Shown in pieces: positions 6,556 to 10,973 of a stretch of 10,973 nt of DNA. This DNA is from Erginobacter sp964587835. Its GTDB lineage: Bacteria > Auribacterota > Erginobacteria > Erginobacterales > Erginobacteraceae. The translations under genes and the position numbers were made by a program. The first letter of the stretch is position 1. Each line of letters starts with the position of its first letter. The stretch spans positions 1 through 10,973 of the forward strand of contig CAZPMN010000052.1 of NCBI GenBank assembly GCA_964587835.1, written 5' to 3'. The notes beneath the pieces are model-generated. The model was not told the origin of the DNA. It did not search any database and saw only the letters and a program-made list of their open reading frames with translations.

Positions 6556-6600
6556 CTTTTATTTTCCCCGGAAATGTTAATTTCCGGGGAAAATAAAAGT
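6555..6600. repeat. perfect 46-nt palindrome (21-bp stem, 4-base loop)
   Basis: The arms 6555-6575 and 6580-6600 are perfectly complementary around the loop GTTA. The core is CCCCGGAAAT/ATTTCCGGGG, with ACTTTTATTTT on the left and AAAATAAAAGT on the right. It begins at the last base of the ATPase stop codon. The T-rich tract precedes the GC stem and an A-rich tract follows, the reverse of a normal intrinsic terminator, and this holds on both strands because the element is symmetric. It may be a 3'-end stabilising hairpin of the operon mRNA or a protein-binding site. A weaker hairpin (GGGAAAA-ACC-TTTTCCC, followed by TTT) lies at 6630-6646 and could contribute to termination. Confidence 0.75.
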
Positions 6601-6671
6601 ATGAACATTTTCAAGCAGCATTCAATCCCGGGAAAAACCTTTTCCCTTTCCGCGGTGGAGGGGATTCCTTT

Positions 6672-6725
6672 ATGATCCAGCTTTTAACTTATTTTATTCC
6701 CGAACAATTATGCCTTCCCGCCTGA
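6672..6725 (+). CDS. possible 17-residue leader peptide overlapping ogt
   Basis: A short open frame, MIQLLTYFIPEQLCLPA. It starts at an ATG with a strong Shine-Dalgarno sequence, GGAGGGG at 6657-6663, eight bases upstream. It stops at 6723-6725, 13 bases past the ATG of the methyltransferase gene (6710), in a different frame. The methyltransferase ATG has no Shine-Dalgarno sequence of its own. Ribosomes terminating at the leader stop could re-initiate at 6710. It could be chance, or the remnant of a longer N-terminus after a frameshift, although the downstream protein looks complete without it. Confidence 0.35.
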   Translation: MIQLLTYFIPEQLCLPA

Positions 6726-7231
6726 AACTGAAGGTTGTCGAGGATACTCCGATCGGGCCGGTGGGGATCGTCTGGGCCGGACTCGAGGGAGGACCGCGGG
6801 TGGTCCGGGTATTGATCGGCGGCTGGGAAGCGGATCCGGAGACGGAGGCGGATTCCTGTCCGGAAATCGAGAGGGTGGCCAACGCCCTGCGGGACATCCT
6901 CTCCGGCCAGGCGGGCGCGATTTCCCTGAAGATGACAGCCCGGCAACTCTGTAAGCCCTTCCAGCGGGCCGTCCTGGAGGCAACCGCCCGGATCCCCCGG
7001 GGGAAAGTCACCACTTACGGGGGACTGGCCCGAAGCCTGGGCCGGATCGGGGCGGCCCGGGCGGTCGGGAACGCCCTGGCCACCAACCCCTTCCCCCTGA
7101 TCGTCCCCTGCCACCGGGTGATCCGCTCCGACGGAACGATCGGAGGGTTTACCGGCGGGAAGGTTTTGAAACGGAAGCTGCTCGAACTGGAAGGGGTCCA
7201 CCCCAACAGCGACGGATACCTGATCCGATAA
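6710..7231 (+). CDS. ogt: methylated-DNA-[protein]-cysteine S-methyltransferase
   Basis: A 173-residue DNA repair protein of the Ogt/AGT family. It transfers the alkyl group of O6-alkylguanine (and O4-alkylthymine) irreversibly to its own cysteine. The active-site PCHRVI motif is present with Cys134. Other conserved elements are FQRAVLEATARIPRGKVTTYG (split around residues 84-104), the helix-turn-helix ARAVGNALATNP with the arginine finger Arg117, and the GGFTGG loop after the active site. The N-terminal roughly 75 residues form the usual variable domain. The length is normal (about 160-180). ATG 6710 has no visible Shine-Dalgarno sequence; see the leader frame at 6672. The MBOAT gene begins one base after the stop, so the two genes are probably co-transcribed, although their functions appear unrelated. 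Confidence 0.93.
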   Translation: MPSRLKLKVVEDTPIGPVGIVWAGLEGGPRVVRVLIGGWEADPETEADSCPEIERVANALRDILSGQAGAISLKMTARQLCKPFQRAVLEATARIPRGKVTTYGGLARSLGRIGAARAVGNALATNPFPLIVPCHRVIRSDGTIGGFTGGKVLKRKLLELEGVHPNSDGYLIR

Positions 7232-7232
7232 G

Positions 7233-8663
7233 ATGAACTTTGCCACGGTTGAATTCGGGATTTTCTTCGCCGTTGTCCTGGCGCTCTACTTCATCCTCAG
7301 CCATCGCTGGCAGAACCGGATGCTGCTGGTCGCCTCTTACGTCTTCTACGGCTGGTGGGACTGGAGGTTCTGCTCCCTGATGCTGATCTCCAGTCTGGTT
7401 GATTACTTCTGCGGTCTCCTGGTCGACCAGGGGCGTCACCCAGGATATTCCCCCGGAAGACGGAAACTGATCCTCTCCGCCAGCATCGTCACCAACCTGG
7501 TCATCCTCGGTTTCTTCAAGTACTTCAACTTCTTTGCCGACTCCCTGGCCCTCCTGGCCGGACAGATCGGTATCCGGATCGACCCCCCGACCTGGCGGAT
7601 CATTCTCCCGGTGGGGATCTCCTTCTACACCTTCCAGTCGATGAGCTACACGATCGACATCTACCGGGGGAAGCTCAGGGCGGTAATAAATCTCCCGGAT
7701 ATGATGCTCTACGTCAGCCTCTTCACCCAGCTGGTGGCGGGTCCGATCGAGCGGGGGGCCCACCTGGTCCCCCAGATCGTCCATCCCCGAACCATTCTCC
7801 CCGAGCGTTTCTCCAGCGGGCTGCAACTGGCCCTGGTCGGACTCTTCAAGAAGGTGGTAATCGCCGACAATATGGCGGTGGTGGTCAACAGCGTCTACTC
7901 CGGGGCCGCCCCCACCGGTTCGGCGGTCTGGCTGGCCACCTACGCCTTCGCCCTCCAGATCTACTGCGACTTCTCCGGCTACACCGACATCGCCCGGGGG
8001 ACGGCCCGGATGCTCGGTTTCGACATCCGCCTCAACTTCCGCCTCCCCTACCTGGCGGCCAACCCGGCCGACTTCTGGCAGCGCTGGCACGTCAGCCTCT
8101 CCAGCTGGCTCCGGGACTACCTCTACATCCCCCTGGGGGGAAACCGGCACGGGGAGTGGAGGACAGTCCGCAACCTGATGCTGACTATGCTGCTGGGGGG
8201 ATTGTGGCACGGGGCGGCTTGGAACTTCGTCCTCTGGGGCGGTTTCCACGGCCTGCTCCTGGTCGTCTACCGCCGGATCGGTAACTACCATCGGGAGAAG
8301 GCCCTCACCTTCGAGACCCGCCGGGGAGGGCGGTTCTGGCTCTCCGTCCTCCTCTTCTTTCACCTGACCTGCTTCGGCTGGCTCCTCTTCCGGGTCGAGG
8401 ATATGACCCAGGCGACAAGACTGCTGACCGCTCTGATCGCCGGCCCTTTCCTCGATCCGCTGAGTCTCCCCCTGCTCAAGATGGTGGCGGCGGCCGGGGT
8501 GCCGCTGGCCCTCTTCCAGCTCTACCAGTACTACCGCCGCGCGGCGGAGCCTTGGGTCTCCTGGCCGGTCGTGGTCCGGGCGGTCTTTTACGTCATCCTC
8601 TTTTACGGCATCGTCATCTTCGGCGCTCCCGAAACCAATGAGTTCATCTATTTTCAATTTTAA
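7233..8663 (+). CDS. MBOAT-family O-acyltransferase, AlgI-like
   Basis: A 476-residue polytopic membrane protein similar in form to AlgI, which passes acetyl groups across the membrane for O-acetylation of alginate and other surface glycans. The N-terminus (FGIFFAVVLALYFILSHRWQ) and the segment ASYVFYGWWDWRF are typical of the family. So are VGISFYTFQSMSYTID, the loop DFWQRWHVSLSSWLRDYLYI followed by PLGGNR, and GGLWHGAAWNFVLWGGFHG, which contains His326 and His339. The MBOAT catalytic histidine should be in that last segment. There are about ten or more hydrophobic segments. The start is one base after the ogt stop with no strong ribosome binding site, suggesting coupling. The 3' end overlaps the SGNH gene by 26 bases. 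The acceptor polymer is unknown, since no glycan synthesis genes are in view. Confidence 0.9.
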   Translation: MNFATVEFGIFFAVVLALYFILSHRWQNRMLLVASYVFYGWWDWRFCSLMLISSLVDYFCGLLVDQGRHPGYSPGRRKLILSASIVTNLVILGFFKYFNFFADSLALLAGQIGIRIDPPTWRIILPVGISFYTFQSMSYTIDIYRGKLRAVINLPDMMLYVSLFTQLVAGPIERGAHLVPQIVHPRTILPERFSSGLQLALVGLFKKVVIADNMAVVVNSVYSGAAPTGSAVWLATYAFALQIYCDFSGYTDIARGTARMLGFDIRLNFRLPYLAANPADFWQRWHVSLSSWLRDYLYIPLGGNRHGEWRTVRNLMLTMLLGGLWHGAAWNFVLWGGFHGLLLVVYRRIGNYHREKALTFETRRGGRFWLSVLLFFHLTCFGWLLFRVEDMTQATRLLTALIAGPFLDPLSLPLLKMVAAAGVPLALFQLYQYYRRAAEPWVSWPVVVRAVFYVILFYGIVIFGAPETNEFIYFQF

Positions 8664-9711
8664 TTTCGCCTTCGACTCCATCCGCCCAGGCCGGCGGCCG
8701 ACCGGATTGCTGCTGGCAGCGGGGCTGATCGTCCTGGTTGAGGTCTCCCTCTCCCTCCATCCCCGGCCGGAGCGGCAAGACCTGGTCCGGGACCGTTTCT
8801 ACAACCCGGCCGTGACCCCGGGGATCGCCGAGAGTATTGTCCAGTGGCAGGTGGTTCACGCCACGCGCCTGGGTGATCGTCAGGATCTCTTGCTGCTCGG
8901 CGACAGCGCCTGCCTCAACGGCCTGCTGGCCGGAGAGATTATGAAAGCGACCGGGCTAAGCACCTGGAACCTGGGGACCTTTGGTTTCATCTACACCGAC
9001 GGTTATGCCGACCTCCTCGATCTCTTTATCGAGCAGAACGGTCCACCCCGGTTCCTAATCCTCTACACCTCCTACTACCCCCTGGCCCGCTCCTGGAGAA
9101 CCCCGGCCGTCCGGGAATGGGTCACCCGGCTGCGGAACTGGCTGACACCCCCCGCGCAGGTATCCCATCCGCTGCCCAGTCTCCACTATCGCCGGCAGTT
9201 GCGAAACCTGATCTGGTCGCTGGGGGGAGACCAGGTAGAATACACCGGCCTGGACGTTCCCCGGGGCAAATTCGGATCGGACAACGAGATCCGGAGGGAA
9301 CTCTGGGAGAACCGCGGGTCCTTTCCCGGGGATCCCGAGGATATCCCCGATGAGGATCGGTTTGAGGGCGGAATCACCTGGCATCCCGGATTCCAGCCCG
9401 ACTGCGAGGAAGGCCTGCGCCGGATTGCCTCAACGGCGCGGAATTACGGATTCCCCGTCCTCTTCCTCTTCAGCCCCCTGCCCGAAACGGCGGACACCGA
9501 GACCGTCCGGCACCAGGTAGCCGACCTGGAGACCAACCTGGAGCGGGTCTTCGCCCCCTACCCGGAGGTTTCTCTATATCAACCCTTCCTCCGCTTCTAT
9601 CCCGACGATTATTGCGTTGATATGCGGCATCTGACGCTGGCCGGCGCCCGGCGCCATACCGCCGAGATCATCTCCTGGATCAGGGGGCACTGGCTGGAAA
9701 AGGCCGAGTAA
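8638..9711 (+). CDS. membrane-anchored SGNH/GDSL-hydrolase-like protein, partner of MBOAT
   Basis: A 357-residue protein with one N-terminal membrane segment (about residues 22-40, TGLLLAAGLIVLVEVSLSL), so the catalytic domain should be periplasmic. SGNH-type motifs are visible: LLLLGDSACLNG with nucleophile Ser90, WNLGTFGF as the likely block II glycine region, and VDMRHLTLAGA near the C-terminus with the Asp328-x-x-His331 pair. MBOAT proteins of the AlgI type typically work with an SGNH-fold protein (AlgJ, AlgX, PatB and others) that moves the acetyl group onto the polysaccharide. This gene overlaps the MBOAT gene by 26 bases, which fits that role. I cannot assign it to a named subfamily, and a deacetylase role is an alternative. 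ATG 8638 has no clear Shine-Dalgarno sequence, consistent with translational coupling. Confidence 0.78.
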   Translation: MSSSIFNFNFAFDSIRPGRRPTGLLLAAGLIVLVEVSLSLHPRPERQDLVRDRFYNPAVTPGIAESIVQWQVVHATRLGDRQDLLLLGDSACLNGLLAGEIMKATGLSTWNLGTFGFIYTDGYADLLDLFIEQNGPPRFLILYTSYYPLARSWRTPAVREWVTRLRNWLTPPAQVSHPLPSLHYRRQLRNLIWSLGGDQVEYTGLDVPRGKFGSDNEIRRELWENRGSFPGDPEDIPDEDRFEGGITWHPGFQPDCEEGLRRIASTARNYGFPVLFLFSPLPETADTETVRHQVADLETNLERVFAPYPEVSLYQPFLRFYPDDYCVDMRHLTLAGARRHTAEIISWIRGHWLEKAE

Positions 9712-9784
9712 CTCCAACAATCCCTTTTTTCCCTGATACCCCCGCCAGCGTTATGTTATCCTCCCCGGAACCTTTGGAGCCGAT

Positions 9785-10270
9785 ATGCCCTCGCGGGCCG
9801 AAGAAATGATTTCCCAGCTGGAACTGTCCCCCCACCCGGAAGGCGGGTATTACCGGGAGGTCTTTCGCTCCCCCCGGAGGGTCACTCACCCCGAAACCGG
9901 AGGTATCCGGACAGCCCTGACCGGGATTTACTTTCTCCTCGCCCGGGGACAGGTCAGCCGCTGGCACCGGTGTCTCTCCGACGAGATCTGGCATTACCAC
10001 GAGGGAGCTCCGCTCGAAATCTGGACGGCCGGCAACGGATGCGACCGGCTCGAAGGGGGAATCCTCAGTCCGCCGGGGCAGGGCGGGGTGCCGGTCCGGG
10101 TGGTCCCAGCCGGACACTGGCAGGCCGCCCGGTCGGTCGGGGACTACACCCTCGTCGGCTGCGCGGTGGGGCCGGGGTTTGAGTTCGAGGATTTCCAGTT
10201 CCTCCGCGACTTTGCGCACGAGGCGCAAAGGCTGAAAGAACACCATCCCGCAGCGGCCCGGTTTCTTTGA
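9785..10270 (+). CDS. cupin-fold protein, DUF985 family
   Basis: A 161-residue single-domain protein with the hallmarks of the DUF985 (cupin_5) family: LSPHPEGGYYREVFRS at 14-29, TGIYFLLARGQVSRWHR at 46-62, LSDEIWHYHEGAPLEI at 64-79, and LVGCAVGPGFEFEDFQF near 123-139. The histidines His61, His70 and His72 sit in the first cupin motif and could bind metal or ligand. The fold resembles sugar epimerases and other small beta-barrels, but no reaction is firmly established for the family. GGAG at 9776-9779 lies five bases from the ATG. The 73-base gap after the SGNH gene holds no clear hairpin, so the gene may be in the same transcript or have its own weak promoter. The deaminase gene follows 38 bases later. 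Confidence 0.88.
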   Translation: MPSRAEEMISQLELSPHPEGGYYREVFRSPRRVTHPETGGIRTALTGIYFLLARGQVSRWHRCLSDEIWHYHEGAPLEIWTAGNGCDRLEGGILSPPGQGGVPVRVVPAGHWQAARSVGDYTLVGCAVGPGFEFEDFQFLRDFAHEAQRLKEHHPAAARFL

Positions 10271-10308
10271 CGGCCAGGTACTACGTGTACAGCAGCAGGA
10301 GCGAAACT

Positions 10309-10725
10309 ATGGAAGGAGACGAAAAATTCCGGGGACTGCCGGAAGAGAAGTGGAACGAACTGGCCGCGGCCGCCTGGAGGGTCCGGAGAAACGCCTACAT
10401 CCAGGGCGATACCAGGGTCGGGGCAGCCCTGCTCGCCGGCTCGGGAAGGATCTATGCCGGCTGCAACCTCGAACACATCTTCCGCTGCCACGACATCCAC
10501 GCCGAGGTCAATGCCATCGGCTCGATGGTGGCAGCAGGGGAGACTGACCTGCAGGCGATCCTGATCGCCGCCGAGTGCGGTTTCTTCACCCCCTGCGGCG
10601 GCTGCCTCGATTGGATCTTCCAGCTCGGGGGGAAGGACTGCCTGGTCGCCTCCCAGTCCCGGCCGGACGGCGAGATCAAGGTCTTCAGGGCCTCCGAACT
10701 GATGCCGTATTACCCGAGGTACTAA
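10309..10725 (+). CDS. cytidine-deaminase-fold zinc hydrolase
   Basis: A 138-residue protein, near the usual length of small tetrameric cytidine deaminases. The zinc site is clear: HAEVNAI with His64 as ligand and Glu66 as proton shuttle, and PCGGCLDWI with Cys96 and Cys99 as ligands. RVGAALLAGSGRIYAGCNLEH (split around residues 36-56) matches the pyrimidine-binding strand and the GxNxE motif of cytidine deaminases. It differs from standard Cdd in having Leu-Asp-Trp after the second cysteine, where Arg-Gln is usual, and an extra Cys60/His61 before the HAE motif. The substrate may therefore be cytidine, another nucleoside, or a blasticidin-S-like aminopyrimidine. ATG 10309 is chosen because AGGAG at 10297-10301 lies seven bases upstream. 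The frame is open further upstream to a TTG at 10267 that overlaps the cupin stop. Confidence 0.82.
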   Translation: MEGDEKFRGLPEEKWNELAAAAWRVRRNAYIQGDTRVGAALLAGSGRIYAGCNLEHIFRCHDIHAEVNAIGSMVAAGETDLQAILIAAECGFFTPCGGCLDWIFQLGGKDCLVASQSRPDGEIKVFRASELMPYYPRY

Positions 10726-10732
10726 GGAACCA

Positions 10733-10788
10733 GTAAGCGGTAAGCAGTAAGCAGTAAGCAGTAAGCGGTAAGCAGTAAGCGGTAAGCA
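10733..10788. repeat. heptanucleotide tandem repeat, eight units of GTAAGCR
   Basis: Eight uninterrupted 7-base units, GTAAGCA or GTAAGCG, begin seven bases after the deaminase stop codon. Units 1, 5 and 7 end in G and the others in A. A period of seven gives an open frame on the opposite strand reading as low-complexity Leu-Thr-Ala-Tyr peptide, which I do not consider a gene. Such arrays probably vary in copy number by slippage. No function is evident. Confidence 0.85.
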
Positions 10789-10827
10789 GTGGGCCATTGC
10801 CTTATCGCCCTGCGGGCTTGTGGGATC

Positions 10828-10846
10828 GGAATGCCTTCGGCATTCC
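10828..10846. repeat. short perfect hairpin with TTC loop
   Basis: GGAATGCC (10828-10835), loop TTC, GGCATTCC (10839-10846). It is followed by TTGC rather than a T tract, so it is a poor intrinsic terminator for the cupin-deaminase genes, although it may stabilise the 3' end. It resembles dispersed intergenic hairpins, and on the other strand its loop reads GAA, as in the hairpins at 513-575. Farther on, CATAGCGCATAGCGC at 10899-10913 is another short direct repeat. The rest of 10789-10944 shows nothing else I can identify. Confidence 0.6.
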
Positions 10847-10944
10847 TTGCAGTAAATGTAGTATCGCTTCGCTTGACAGGTGAGCACAGCGCAGAGAGCA
10901 TAGCGCATAGCGCCCGGGGGGTCCCGTCCTGATATAAGTTGTCA

Positions 10945-10970
10945 CATAGCAGAAGGAGGAAGCTGCTATG
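10945..10970 (+). promoter_or_regulatory. hairpin with Shine-Dalgarno in loop and start codon in stem
   Basis: CATAGCAG (10945-10952) pairs perfectly with CTGCTATG (10963-10970). The 10-base loop AAGGAGGAAG holds a near-ideal Shine-Dalgarno sequence. The ATG at 10968-10970 forms the end of the 3' arm. In the mRNA this fold would present the ribosome binding site while pairing the start codon, a layout that could limit or tune initiation of the gene that follows. Confidence 0.5.
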
Positions 10971-10973
10971 GGA
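10968..10973 (+). CDS. start of a gene running off the window
   Basis: Only ATG-GGA (Met-Gly) is visible. The start is supported by AGGAGG at 10954-10959, eight bases upstream, the strongest Shine-Dalgarno sequence in the window. Nothing can be said about the product. The repeat-rich DNA before it and the structured start would be compatible with a mobile-element gene, but that is a guess. Confidence 0.45.

Noticed and set aside
6555..6600. Intrinsic terminator
   Set aside because: The T tract lies before the GC stem and A-rich sequence follows it, on both strands; this is not the stem-then-U-tract order.
7149..8681. 510-codon minus-strand open frame opposite the MBOAT gene
   Set aside because: It is rich in Asp/Glu/Gly/Pro with no domain, and lies exactly opposite a clear membrane acyltransferase.
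9712..9784. Terminator after the SGNH gene
   Set aside because: There is a run of six T at 9725-9730, but no stem precedes it.
10144..10908. Minus-strand open frame over the deaminase gene and heptad repeats
   Set aside because: Its N-terminal part is translated tandem repeat (Leu-Thr-Ala-Tyr type) and the remainder is antisense to two clear genes.

Overview
The window is GC-rich bacterial DNA. It starts with a 100-base run of N, the usual mark of a scaffold join, so it probably comes from a draft or metagenome-assembled genome. All convincing genes are on the + strand. An aldehyde:ferredoxin oxidoreductase (AOR) family enzyme points to an anaerobic or facultatively anaerobic host. Exported proteins and an AlgI-like acyltransferase with a membrane-anchored SGNH partner suggest an envelope with surface polysaccharide. 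No marker gene fixes the phylum. The hairpin-rich intergenic repeats and the heptad repeats are of a kind common in uncultivated anaerobic lineages, but that is only a weak hint.

Layout. Positions 1-606 hold no gene, only a modular array of palindromic repeats interrupted by the assembly gap and running up to the first start codon. 607-2601 encodes a divergent AOR-family tungsten/molybdenum-pterin enzyme. After a 209-base intergenic stretch with a candidate promoter/operator, 2811-6555 forms a tight set of four genes: an exported FmdE-domain protein, an NMT1/TauA-type solute-binding protein, a TauC/SsuC-type permease, and an ATPase with a TOBE-like tail that looks more like molybdate/sulfate-type ATPases. 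The last three make a complete importer. A perfect 46-nt palindrome ends this block.

6672-9711 is a second block: a methylated-DNA-protein-cysteine methyltransferase (possibly preceded by a small leader peptide), then an MBOAT O-acyltransferase and an overlapping SGNH-hydrolase-like protein that probably O-acetylate an exported glycan. 9785-10725 holds a DUF985 cupin and a cytidine-deaminase-fold protein. The last 250 bases are heptad repeats, a small hairpin, and the ribosome binding site and first codons of another gene, with the start codon buried in a hairpin.

The most interesting unit is AOR + exported FmdE + mixed-type ABC importer (607-6555). My inference is that it is a functional module in which the importer and the periplasmic FmdE protein supply or sense a metal, cofactor precursor or substrate for the AOR-like enzyme. 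The AOR-like enzyme itself appears to lack one of the usual four cysteine ligands of its iron-sulfur cluster.
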